Shown here in pieces: positions 40,305-48,525 of a stretch of DNA of 64,000 nt; position 1 is the stretch's first letter; each line of letters begins with the position of its first letter. The notes under the pieces are model-generated. The model did no database searches. It worked only from the letters and a program-made list of their open reading frames with translations, and was not told the DNA's origin. The stretch covers positions 62,001-126,000 of the forward strand of contig CAZKVJ010000005.1 in assembly GCA_964556225.1 (NCBI GenBank). The letters are read 5' to 3'. Origin of the DNA: CAZKVJ01 sp964556225. Lineage in GTDB: Bacteria > Actinomycetota > Acidimicrobiia > Acidimicrobiales > Ilumatobacteraceae. Position numbers and translations under genes: made by a program.

Positions 40305-41408
40305 ATGAGGGGCATCGTCTACGACGGCACGAACACCGAGCTCGTCGATGGGCTCACCGTGCGGGCTCCGGGCCCGCGCGAGGTGATCGTCGAGATCGGC
40401 GCGGCCGGGCTGTGTCACAGCGACCTGTCGTACATGCAGGGCCTGTACCCGGTGCCGTCGCCCGGGGTTTGCGGCCACGAGGGCGCCGGGATCGTGGCCG
40501 AGGTCGGCGACGCCGTCACCCACGTCCGCCCCGGTGACCACGTCGTCATCGCCACGCTGGCCGCCTGCGGGCTGTGCCCGGCCTGTGCCGACGGGCGGCC
40601 GACGGCGTGCCGGTCCACGCTGGCCAACTGGAGCCAGCCGTTCACGCTCGACGGCCAGCCGATCTTCAACTTCGCCGCCACCAGCGCCTTCGCCGAGCGG
40701 ACGCTCGTGCGCGACGTGCAGTGCGTGAAGATCCCCGACGACGTCCCCCTCACGTCCGCCGCCCTGGTCGGCTGTGGCGTGGTCACCGGGATGGGCGCCG
40801 TGTTCAACCGGGCGAACGTCCGCCGTGGCCAGGCGGCGGTGGTGTTCGGCGTCGGCGGCGTCGGGCTCAACGTCATCCAAGCCCTCAAGGTGCAGGGCGC
40901 CTCGCTGATCGTGGCCGTCGACACCGTCGCCGAGAAGGAGGACCTGGCTCGACGCTTCGGCGCCACCCACTTCCTCGACGGTCGGCGCGACGACATCGTC
41001 GAGGCCATCGCCGCCCTCCGGCCCCACTCGGACACGGCGCTGCGCGGCGCGTTCAACGCCGGCGGGATGGACTGGGCCTTCGACTGCGTCGCCCACCCGC
41101 AGGTCACCTGGAACGCGCTCGAGTCCCTCGACTGGGAGGGCACCGTCGTGGTCATCGGCGTCGCCGGCCAGACCGCCGAGTTCAAGGGGCTCTACGGGCG
41201 CCTCACCCAGGTGGACCGTGGGGTGATCGGCTGTCGCTACGGCACCATCTCGCCGCACCGCGACATCCCTCGGATCATCGAGCTGTACCGGCGCGGCGAG
41301 GTGCTCCTCGACGAGCTGGTCAGCACCACCCACCCGATCGAGCGCTGGCGCGACGCAGTGCACGAGATGGAGTCCGGCCAGGTCGCCCGTGGCGTGCTGA
41401 GGTTCTGA
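40305..41408 (+). CDS. Zinc-dependent alcohol dehydrogenase (MDR superfamily)
   Basis: A 367-residue medium-chain dehydrogenase. Catalytic zinc ligands are Cys37 (GLCHSD) and His58 (GHEGAG), and structural zinc ligands Cys88, Cys91, Cys94 and Cys102. The Rossmann motif GVGGVG follows in the middle. It should oxidise a primary or secondary alcohol with NAD, similar to class III-type enzymes. GGGGGG lies just before ATG 40305. The next genes on the same strand, a CoA ligase and an SDR, make an operon that could oxidise an alcohol to an acid and then activate it. Confidence 0.93.
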   Translation: MRGIVYDGTNTELVDGLTVRAPGPREVIVEIGAAGLCHSDLSYMQGLYPVPSPGVCGHEGAGIVAEVGDAVTHVRPGDHVVIATLAACGLCPACADGRPTACRSTLANWSQPFTLDGQPIFNFAATSAFAERTLVRDVQCVKIPDDVPLTSAALVGCGVVTGMGAVFNRANVRRGQAAVVFGVGGVGLNVIQALKVQGASLIVAVDTVAEKEDLARRFGATHFLDGRRDDIVEAIAALRPHSDTALRGAFNAGGMDWAFDCVAHPQVTWNALESLDWEGTVVVIGVAGQTAEFKGLYGRLTQVDRGVIGCRYGTISPHRDIPRIIELYRRGEVLLDELVSTTHPIERWRDAVHEMESGQVARGVLRF

Positions 41409-41410
41409 CG

Positions 41411-42961
41411 ATGGCACCGCTCATCGACACACGGGGCAAGGGCCTGTGGGAGCTGATCGCCGAGCGGGCCGCGCTCACCCCGGACAAGCGGATGGCCCTC
41501 GACGAACGGGACCGCACCCTCACCTTCGGGGAGTACGCGGGGTGGTGCGAGCGGGTCGCCGCCGGCCTCGCCGCGCACGGCATCGGCGAGGGCACGAACG
41601 TGTCGTGGATCCTGCCGTCGCGCTTCGAGGCGCTCGTGCTCGCCGGTGCGCTGTGCCGGCTCGGTGCGGTGCAGAACCCGATCCTGCCGATCTACCGCGA
41701 GCGTGAGGTCGGCTTCATCACCCGCCAGAGCCGCTGCCGGGTGATCGTCGTCCCGGGCACCTTCCGAGGTTTCGACTTCCCGCCGATGGCACGTCAGGCC
41801 ACGAGCGGCCTCGACGTCGAGGTGCTCGTGGCCGACCCCGATCTGCCCGAGGGCGACCCGTCGAAGCTCCCCCCACCGGCACCGGCTCGGGCCGGCGACG
41901 GCACGTGGCCGCTGCGATGGCTCTTCTACTCGTCCGGCACGACCGCCGACCCCAAGGGCGCCCGGCACACCGATGCCTCGCTGTCGGCCGCCAACGACGG
42001 CATGCAGTGGTCCATGCAGGTCGACCCGGACGACAAGGCTGCCGTCGTGTTCCCCATCACCCACGTCGGGGGCCTGGTCTGGCTGTTCAACACCATGCAG
42101 ACCGGCTGCGAGCTGCTGATGGTCGAGGTGTTCGACCCCGTGGCGACGCCGCGCTGGCTCGGCGAGCACGGCGTCACCTGTGCCGGCGCCGGCACCGTGT
42201 TCTGGCTGGCCTACCTCGCCGCCCAGCGTGCCCTGCCGGCCGGCGAGCGCCTGTTCCCTGCCGTGCGGATCTTCAACGGCGGCGGCTCACCGAAGCCCAA
42301 GGACCTGCACCCGCAGATGCTGGCCGAGCTGGGCGCCCCGGTCATCGGCGGCTGGGGTCTCACCGAGGCGCCGATCAACACCATGGTCCACGTCGACGAC
42401 CCGGACGGCAAGAAGGCGACGACGGACGGACGACCCTGTCCCGGGGTGTCGCTGCGCGTGGTGATGGACGGCCGCGAGTGCGGTCCGGGCGAGGAGGGGG
42501 AGCTGCGGGTCAAGGGCCCCCAGGTGTGCCTGGGCTACCTCGACGCCAGCCTCGACGCCGAGGCGTTCGACGAGGACGGCTGGTTCCGCACCGGCGACCT
42601 CGGCGTGGTGGATGCCGACGGCTACGTCAGCATCACCGGCCGACTCAAGGACATCATCATCCGCAAGGGCGAGAACATCTCCGCCAAGGAGATCGAGGAC
42701 CTGCTGTTCACGCACCCGAAGGTCGCCGACGTGGCGGTCATCGGCCTGCCCGACCCGGTGAGCGGCGAGCGTGCGTGCGCGGTGGTCGTGTGCCGGGAGG
42801 GCGAGCCCCTCGAGCTGGCCGAGATGGTCGAGTTCCTGAGAGCGGCTCGGCTCTCGGCCCACAAGCTCCCAGAGCAGCTCGAGATCGTGACGGCGCTGCC
42901 GCGCAACCCGACTGGCAAGATCCTCAAGCGAGAGCTCCGCGCGAGCTTCGGCGGCCACTGA
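41411..42961 (+). CDS. Acyl-CoA synthetase (AMP-forming, cyclohexanecarboxylate-CoA ligase-like)
   Basis: A 516-residue ANL ligase. Visible motifs are the P-loop FYSSGTTADPKGARHTD, GGWGLTEAP, IIIRKGENISAKEIEDL and the catalytic Lys in RNPTGKILKREL. The form resembles ligases for alicyclic acids such as cyclohexanecarboxylate, but that is only similarity of type. It starts two bases after the alcohol dehydrogenase stop and is followed by an SDR with AGGAGA upstream. The operon alcohol dehydrogenase - ligase - SDR is consistent with activation and oxidation of a ring alcohol or acid. Confidence 0.93.
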   Translation: MAPLIDTRGKGLWELIAERAALTPDKRMALDERDRTLTFGEYAGWCERVAAGLAAHGIGEGTNVSWILPSRFEALVLAGALCRLGAVQNPILPIYREREVGFITRQSRCRVIVVPGTFRGFDFPPMARQATSGLDVEVLVADPDLPEGDPSKLPPPAPARAGDGTWPLRWLFYSSGTTADPKGARHTDASLSAANDGMQWSMQVDPDDKAAVVFPITHVGGLVWLFNTMQTGCELLMVEVFDPVATPRWLGEHGVTCAGAGTVFWLAYLAAQRALPAGERLFPAVRIFNGGGSPKPKDLHPQMLAELGAPVIGGWGLTEAPINTMVHVDDPDGKKATTDGRPCPGVSLRVVMDGRECGPGEEGELRVKGPQVCLGYLDASLDAEAFDEDGWFRTGDLGVVDADGYVSITGRLKDIIIRKGENISAKEIEDLLFTHPKVADVAVIGLPDPVSGERACAVVVCREGEPLELAEMVEFLRAARLSAHKLPEQLEIVTALPRNPTGKILKRELRASFGGH

Positions 42962-42984
42962 GCCCGACCAACAGGAGACCGGAC

Positions 42985-43737
42985 ATGCAGCATCGCTTCG
43001 AGGGCTCACGCGTCATCGTGACCGGCGCCGGCTCGGGCATCGGCAAGGCGACGGCGCTGCGCTTCGCCGCCGAGGGCGCCCACGTCGCGTGCGTCGACCT
43101 CGACGCCGCCGACGTCACCGCCGCGGAGATCGCCGCCTCGGATGGACGGGCGCTGGCGCTCACCTGCGACGTGACCGACGCTGCGTTGGTGCAGCGGACC
43201 GTCGACGAGGCGGTCGGCGTCATGGATGGCCTGGACGTGGTGTGCAACATCGCCGGCATCGGCCACTTCGCGTGGAGCCACCAGGAGACGCCGGAGTGGT
43301 TCGACCGGATCGTCGCTGTCAACCTGAACGGCTCGTTCTACGTGTGCCGGTACGCGCTGCCCCACCTGCTCGCCCACGGCGGCGGGGTCATCGTCAACAC
43401 CGCCTCGTCGTCCGGGCTCATCGGCCAGCCGTGGAGCGCCGCGTACTGCGCGTCGAAGGGCGCCGTCGTCCAGCTGACCAGAGCGCTGGCGGTGGAGTAC
43501 CGCTCCAAGGGCATCCGCGTGAACGCCATCGCCCCGGGCGGCACCCGTACCAACATCATCCACTCGTTCACCACGCTGCCGGAGGGCGCGGACTTCTCGG
43601 AGATGTCGAAGATCATGAGCCCGATGGGCCAGTGCGAGCCGGAGGAGATCGCCGCCGCCTTCGCCTACGTGGCGTCGGCCGAGGCCCGGTACATGACCGG
43701 CGCGATCATCTCGGTCGACGGCGGCATCACCTGCTGA
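42985..43737 (+). CDS. SDR family oxidoreductase
   Basis: A 250-residue classical short-chain dehydrogenase. The cofactor motif TGAGSGIGKATA, acidic VACVDLD (NAD type), CNIAGIGHF, the catalytic Ser in NTASSSGL and active-site YCASKGAVVQL are complete, and the chain ends SVDGGITC. AGGAGA stands before ATG 42985. It is the third gene of the operon with alcohol dehydrogenase and CoA ligase, and its end overlaps the convergent PAS-GGDEF-EAL gene by 11 bases. Oxidation of a hydroxy group on a ring or acyl chain is likely. Confidence 0.92.
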   Translation: MQHRFEGSRVIVTGAGSGIGKATALRFAAEGAHVACVDLDAADVTAAEIAASDGRALALTCDVTDAALVQRTVDEAVGVMDGLDVVCNIAGIGHFAWSHQETPEWFDRIVAVNLNGSFYVCRYALPHLLAHGGGVIVNTASSSGLIGQPWSAAYCASKGAVVQLTRALAVEYRSKGIRVNAIAPGGTRTNIIHSFTTLPEGADFSEMSKIMSPMGQCEPEEIAAAFAYVASAEARYMTGAIISVDGGITC

Positions 43738-45808
43738 CGGTCGGGGCCAACCCGGCGCTGATCACGACCTCACCCGCTGCCTGGCGCTCGAGCAGCCCCA
43801 GCGCCTGCTCGAGCTCGACAGGGGGCGAGAGCAGGAACCCCTGGGCGAGTGGGCAGCCGAGCCGGACGAGCTCGCGCAGCTGGGCCTCGGTCTCGAGCCC
43901 CTCGGCGACGGGCACCAGCCCCAGCTCGGTGGCCAGCGACAGCACGAGGCGCACGATCTGCGTGTCACCGGGATCCGTGCCGAGACCGTCGACGAAGCTC
44001 TGGTCGATCTTCAGGTAGTCGACGGAGAGGTGCCGCAGCGACGCCAGGTTGGAGTACCCGGTGCCGAAGTCGTCGACCGAGATGCCGATGCCCAGCGCCC
44101 GCAGCTCGGTGAGCCGGGCCTTCGCCCGGTCGAGGTCGGCCATCACGGCGTGCTCCGTCACCTCGACGACGATCGACTGCGTGGCCACGGCCTCGTGGCC
44201 CGCCGCGCTCGCGAGCAGCGCAGGAAGCTGGGGCTCGAGCAGCTGCGGAGGGCTCATGTTCACGCCGACTCGCACCGTCGGGTCGACGGTGCGGAGCAGT
44301 GCCGCCCCGCGCACGGCGGACCGGGCGACCCACTCGCCGAGCTCGGCGGACAGGCCCGCCTGGTCGGCGATGGGCAAGAACCGATCGGGCGCCAGCAGGC
44401 CGCGACGCGGATGGTGCCAGCGGACCAGCGCCTCGAAGCCCACGATGTGCCAGCTCGACAACCGGACGACGGGTTGGTACCGCAGCTCGAGCTCGCCACG
44501 CTCGAGGGCGCCGCGCAGGTCGCGCTCCAGCTCGAGACGATCCACCACCTCAGTGCGCATGGTCTCGTCGAAGATCTCGACGCGCCGGCGGCCGCCCCGC
44601 TTGGCGCGGTACATGGCGATGTCGGCCTCCTGCACCAGCTCGCCCGCTCGCGCCGGACCGCCGTCGTGCATGGCGATGCCGATCGTGGCCGACACCACCA
44701 GCTCCCGCTCGGCGAGCTCGACGGCGTCCGACACCGCCGCGATCATGCGCCCGGCGATGGCCCGGGACTCCGCGTCGCTCGCCAGTCCGGGGCACACCAC
44801 GAGGAACTCGTCGCCGCCGATCCGTCCCACCACGTCGCCCAGGCGGCAGACCGCGCCGAGCCGCTCGGCCACGGTCTTCAGCACGGCGTCGCCGACGGCA
44901 TGGCCGAGGCTGTCGTTCACCACCTTGAAGTCGTCGAGGTCGACGAACAGCACGGTCACCGCAGCGCCGGTGGCCAGACGCTCGCCGAGCACCTCGAACA
45001 GGCGCTGCCGGTTCGGCAGCCCGGTGAGCGCGTCGTGGCTGGCGGCGTGGGCGAGGTGCGACTCGAGACGCTTGCGATCGCTGAGGTCGCGGTGGATCGC
45101 GGCGAACGCCTCCAGGTTGCCGTCATCGTCACGCAAGCCGACCGCCACCGAGGACACCGGGATCCGGCGCCCATCGGGCGCCGACAGCAGGTCGAGCTCG
45201 CCGCGCCAGACCTCGCCCCGCGCCACGGCGCTGAGGGCCTCGTCCGTGATCGTCGAACGGTGGTCGTGGGACACGAAGCTCAGCAGGTCCCAGCCGGTGA
45301 GGGGCTCGCCGGTCAGACCGGCCAGCTCGCGCCCGGCCGGGTTCAGGTACAGCACGCTGCCGTCGGGGTCGGCCATGCCGATCACGTCGGGCGTGGCCTC
45401 GGCCAGCGTCAAGAACCGCTCGAGCATCCGCTCTCGCGCCCGTTCGGTGGACACGTCACGCAGCACGACGACCGAGCCGAGCAGCTCGTCGCCCTCGCGT
45501 ACCGGGAACACGGTGCCCTCGATCTCGCGAGCGCCGCGCGGCTCGCCGATCGGCAAGTGGTACGTGCCGGACTCCCCTCGCGCCATGGCCGCCATCGCCT
45601 CGGCGTAGGGCTCGCGGTACTCGTCGCCCACCAGGGGGGTCAGGCCGTGCGCCATCAGCTCATCGCGTGAGAGGCCGGTGAGCTCGGCCGCCCGCTGGTT
45701 CACGTAGGTCCGCCGACCTCCCTCGAACAGCACGATGCCGAACGGCGCCGACTCCAAGATGGCGCGCAGCTGCGCCTCGCGCATCCTGTGCCCGCTCCGC
45801 CGCGCCAC
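43727..45808 (-). CDS. PAS-PAS-GGDEF-EAL cyclic-di-GMP turnover protein
   Basis: A 693-residue multidomain regulator: two PAS domains (about residues 10-125 and 130-250), a GGDEF domain (about 265-420) and an EAL domain (about 440-690). The GGDEF motif is intact (GRIGGDEF), with an I-site RLGD five residues before it. The EAL motif (GFEALVRW), the DDFGTGYSNL loop and a later KIDQSF strand are also intact, so both synthesis and hydrolysis of cyclic-di-GMP are possible. There is no membrane segment, so it senses a cytoplasmic signal. GTG 45808 is chosen since TACAGT ends seven bases before it; ATG 45784 is an alternative. Confidence 0.95.
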   Translation of the reverse strand: MARRSGHRMREAQLRAILESAPFGIVLFEGGRRTYVNQRAAELTGLSRDELMAHGLTPLVGDEYREPYAEAMAAMARGESGTYHLPIGEPRGAREIEGTVFPVREGDELLGSVVVLRDVSTERARERMLERFLTLAEATPDVIGMADPDGSVLYLNPAGRELAGLTGEPLTGWDLLSFVSHDHRSTITDEALSAVARGEVWRGELDLLSAPDGRRIPVSSVAVGLRDDDGNLEAFAAIHRDLSDRKRLESHLAHAASHDALTGLPNRQRLFEVLGERLATGAAVTVLFVDLDDFKVVNDSLGHAVGDAVLKTVAERLGAVCRLGDVVGRIGGDEFLVVCPGLASDAESRAIAGRMIAAVSDAVELAERELVVSATIGIAMHDGGPARAGELVQEADIAMYRAKRGGRRRVEIFDETMRTEVVDRLELERDLRGALERGELELRYQPVVRLSSWHIVGFEALVRWHHPRRGLLAPDRFLPIADQAGLSAELGEWVARSAVRGAALLRTVDPTVRVGVNMSPPQLLEPQLPALLASAAGHEAVATQSIVVEVTEHAVMADLDRAKARLTELRALGIGISVDDFGTGYSNLASLRHLSVDYLKIDQSFVDGLGTDPGDTQIVRLVLSLATELGLVPVAEGLETEAQLRELVRLGCPLAQGFLLSPPVELEQALGLLERQAAGEVVISAGLAPTVSR

Positions 45809-45943
45809 GGCGCGGACTGTAGACGCGACGGTGGTGCGCCTGCCACGGGCGGTGAGCGTTCTTGACGAACGCGAGCCGTGTGGCTCATGGGGCGCCGGCG
45901 CGACACACCGACGACCTACAGTGCGACGGACACCGGAGGGGGC
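45809..45943. promoter_or_regulatory. Divergent promoter region with paired TACAGT boxes
   Basis: Minus strand: TACAGT (45821-45816) ends seven bases before GTG 45808. Plus strand: TACAGT at 45917-45922 would start transcription near 45930, followed by GGAGGGGG (45935-45942) ahead of the SDR. The only upstream in-frame GTG for the SDR (45921) overlaps this -10 box, so it is unlikely to be transcribed. Confidence 0.6.
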
Positions 45944-45950
45944 GATCGAC

Positions 45951-46850
45951 ATCGGCATCTGCGACGGACGGGTGGTGGTGGTCACGGGCGCGGGCCGTGG
46001 CCTCGGACGGGCGCATGCGCTGGCGTTCGCCGCCGAGGGGGCGAAGGTCGTCGTCAACGACCTGGGCGCGTCGCTCAGCGGAGAGGGCGCCGACGCGGGG
46101 CCCGCCCGTGAGGTCGTCGAGGAGATCACGGCCCTCGGCGGGCAGGCCGTGGTGAACGGCGACGACGTCAGCGACTGGGACGGCGCCGGGCGCTTGGTCG
46201 CAGCGGCGATCGAGACGTTCGGGCACCTGGACACCCTGGTGCTGAACGCCGGCATCGTGCGCGACCGGATGATCGTCAACATGACCGTCGACGAGTGGGA
46301 CGCCGTCATGCGGGTCCACCTGCGCGGGCTGTTCTGCCCGGTCCGCCACGCCGTCGACCACTGGCGAGCGCTCGCCAAGGCGGGCACGCCAGCGACGGCC
46401 CGCATCGTCACCACCTCGTCGGGCGCCGGGCTGTTCGGCAGCGTGTCCCAAGCCAACTACTCCGCCGCCAAGGCCGGCATCGCGGCCTTCACCATCGTCG
46501 GTGCCGCCGAGCTCGCTCGGTACGGGGTGCTCATCAACGGCATCGCCCCCTCGGCCCGCAGCCGGATGACCGAGGAGGCGTTCGCCGAGATGATGCGCAA
46601 GCCCGACACCGGCTTCGACGCGATGGACCCGGCCAACGTCAGCCCGGTGGTGGTGTGGCTGGGATCTGCCGCCTGCGACGTCACGGGCCGGATGTTCGAG
46701 ATCGCCGGCGGCCAGCTGTCGGTCGCTGACGGCTGGCAGCACGGCGAGGTGTTCGACAAGGGCAGCCGCTTCGAGCCGGCCGAGGTGGGTGCCGTGATCG
46801 CCGAGCTGATCCGGGCCGCTCCCGAGCCGGCCCCGGTGTACGGGACCTGA
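45951..46850 (+). CDS. SDR (HSD17B4-like), apparently starting at ATC
   Basis: A 299-residue SDR. The cofactor motif TGAGRGLGRAHA, VVVNDLGA, LNAGIVRDRMIVNMTVDEWD and active-site YSAAKAGI are complete, closely similar to the SDR at 24612. Related proteins begin close to a GICDGR segment. Here no ATG, GTG or TTG stands between the SD GGAGGGGG (45935-45942) and that segment: the in-frame codons there are ATC at 45945, 45951 and 45957. ATC 45951 is eight bases from the SD. The alternative, GTG 45921, overlaps the likely -10 box. 3-Hydroxyacyl-CoA oxidation is likely. A palindrome covers its stop. Confidence 0.8.
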   Translation: MGICDGRVVVVTGAGRGLGRAHALAFAAEGAKVVVNDLGASLSGEGADAGPAREVVEEITALGGQAVVNGDDVSDWDGAGRLVAAAIETFGHLDTLVLNAGIVRDRMIVNMTVDEWDAVMRVHLRGLFCPVRHAVDHWRALAKAGTPATARIVTTSSGAGLFGSVSQANYSAAKAGIAAFTIVGAAELARYGVLINGIAPSARSRMTEEAFAEMMRKPDTGFDAMDPANVSPVVVWLGSAACDVTGRMFEIAGGQLSVADGWQHGEVFDKGSRFEPAEVGAVIAELIRAAPEPAPVYGT

Positions 46851-46862
46851 CTCACCGTCAGA
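46846..46862. promoter_or_regulatory. CCTGAC-N5-GTCAGA palindrome upstream of TetR gene
   Basis: CCTGAC-TCACC-GTCAGA (11/12 to the shared motif), overlapping the stop codon of the SDR and 30 bases upstream of the TetR start at 46893. The -10 box TACCGT (46880-46885) is seven bases before the ATG. This position suits autoregulation of the TetR gene. Confidence 0.7.
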
Positions 46863-46892
46863 TCGGATGGCCCCGCGGCTACCGTGGCCGCG

Positions 46893-47531
46893 ATGAACCC
46901 GAACGTGCTGGCGAAGGATGGCCGGGTGATCGGGGCCCGTGCGTTCCAGACCCGGCGCAAGCTGCTCGACGCCACCGCCCGTCTGCTGGCCGAGCGCGGC
47001 GTGCTCGACGTCAAGGTGGTCGACGTGACGCGCGACGTGCACACCTCCCCGGCGACCTTCTACCAGTACTTCGCCGACGTCTCCGAGGCGATCCTGGCCT
47101 TGGCCGACGAGGCGGCCGCCGACTCGGTGGCGGTCATCGAGCTCCTCGAGCGACCTTGGACCAAGGCGAACGCGCGGGCGCAGGCACGGGCGTTCACGCT
47201 GGCGTACATGGACTACCACGCCGAGCACCAGGCCATCCTGCGCATCAGGAACCTGCGGGCCGAGGAGGGTGATCGCCGCTTCCGCGACGCGCGCAGCCGT
47301 GCCTCGCAGGCGCTGATGGAAGCGATGATGGCCAAGCTCCGCGCCGCACAGGACGCCGGTCGCGTGGCGGACCATCTGAACCCCTACGCCAGCGCCGCAG
47401 CGATGGTCGCCGTGCTCGAGCGCCTCGTGGCGTACCAGAGCGAGCTCGGCCGGCGCGGGGTCAGCCGGGACGCGCTCGTCGACACGATCGCCTGCGTCCT
47501 CGTGCAGACGCTCACCGGCTGGCGCTGCTGA
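46893..47531 (+). CDS. TetR family transcriptional regulator (candidate regulon regulator)
   Basis: A 212-residue TetR-type regulator. The helix-turn-helix lies about residues 20-70 (TRRKLLDATARLL, then VDVTRDVHTSPATFYQYFADVSEAIL). The C-terminal domain is helical. ATG 46893 has TACCGT seven bases upstream and no SD. A copy of the TCTGAY-N5-GTCAGA palindrome is just upstream, and other copies flank many catabolic genes between 29.5 and 57.6 kb, so this is the best candidate for a local regulator that responds to an acyl-CoA. The luciferase-like gene follows after two bases. The link to the palindromes is inference. Confidence 0.92.
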   Translation: MNPNVLAKDGRVIGARAFQTRRKLLDATARLLAERGVLDVKVVDVTRDVHTSPATFYQYFADVSEAILALADEAAADSVAVIELLERPWTKANARAQARAFTLAYMDYHAEHQAILRIRNLRAEEGDRRFRDARSRASQALMEAMMAKLRAAQDAGRVADHLNPYASAAAMVAVLERLVAYQSELGRRGVSRDALVDTIACVLVQTLTGWRC

Positions 47532-47533
47532 CG

Positions 47534-48517
47534 ATGACCGGTGTGGCCATCCGCTTCGACCTGCGCCGCTCGCCCCACGGAGTGTCGTACGACGCCCTGT
47601 ACCGGGCCGCCATCGAGCAGAGCCAGTGGGCCGAGCGGATCGGCCTCGACGCCGTCGTCCTGAGCGAGCACCACGTGGCCGAGGACGGCTACATGCCCTC
47701 GCCGCTGATCGTGGCGGGCGCGATCGCAGCGAGCACCGAGCAGATCCCGATCAGCATCTCCGCCATCACCGCGCCACTGTGGGACCCGATCCGCCTCGCC
47801 GAGGATCTCGCCACGCTCGACCTGCTCGCCCACGGCCGCGTCAGCGCGGTGCTGGTGGTCGGGTACCGGCAGGTGGAGTTCGACGTGCTGGGGATCGACT
47901 TCTCCCGTCGCGGCGAGCTGCTCGAGCAGGCGGTCTGGACGCTGCGGCGCGCCTGGAGCGGTGAGGAGCTCGAGCACCGGGGCCAGCGCGTGCGCGTGCT
48001 GCCCACGCCGTTCACGCCGGGGGGCCCGTTGCTGGTGATGGGCGGCTCCACGCCGCGCGCTGCTCGACGCGCCGCCCGGCTGGGCATGGGCCTGGTGCCC
48101 TCGCACCACGATCCCGCGATCGAGGCCGCCTACGTCGAGGAGTGCGAGCGCCTCGACATGGCACCGGTGTTCGTGGCCCGTCCGGGCGGCCCCGCGTTCT
48201 TGCACGTGTCGGCCGACCCGGACCGCGACTGGAACCGCATCGGCCCGCTCGCCCTCCACGACGCCCAGCTGTTCCACTCGTGGCAGCGGCCGGGGATGCG
48301 CTCGATGATGGATTCGCCGGCCGAGTCGGTCGCCGCCTTGCGGGCGGAGGGCCTCTACCGGATCGTCACCCCCGACGAGGCCGTCGAGCTGGTGCGGGCG
48401 CTCGCACCGGGCACCACGCTCGTGCTGCACCCCTTGATGGGTGGTCTCGACCCGGACATCGCGGCGGAGAGCCTCGAGCTGTTCGAGTCCCAGGTGCTCC
48501 CGCGCCTCGACCGCTGA
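47534..48517 (+). CDS. LLM-class flavin-dependent oxidoreductase
   Basis: A 327-residue luciferase-like oxidoreductase. Family blocks are GLDAVVLSEHHVAEDGYMPSPL, QIPISISAITAPLWDPIRLAEDLATLDLLAHGRVSAVLVVGY, and LLVMGGSTPRAARRAARLGMG. The EHHVAEDGY motif matches the typical LLM-family segment. It starts two bases after the TetR stop, so the two are co-transcribed and probably co-induced. Hydride transfer or monooxygenation of an unknown substrate with F420 or FMN is expected. It converges with the SDR at 48526. Confidence 0.9.
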   Translation: MTGVAIRFDLRRSPHGVSYDALYRAAIEQSQWAERIGLDAVVLSEHHVAEDGYMPSPLIVAGAIAASTEQIPISISAITAPLWDPIRLAEDLATLDLLAHGRVSAVLVVGYRQVEFDVLGIDFSRRGELLEQAVWTLRRAWSGEELEHRGQRVRVLPTPFTPGGPLLVMGGSTPRAARRAARLGMGLVPSHHDPAIEAAYVEECERLDMAPVFVARPGGPAFLHVSADPDRDWNRIGPLALHDAQLFHSWQRPGMRSMMDSPAESVAALRAEGLYRIVTPDEAVELVRALAPGTTLVLHPLMGGLDPDIAAESLELFESQVLPRLDR

Positions 48518-48525
48518 CGGCGAGG

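Noticed and set aside
45809..46456. N-terminal extension of the GGDEF-EAL frame up to 46456
   Set aside because: The extension is antisense to the SDR at 45951, has no domain, and the leaderless box fixes the start at 45808.
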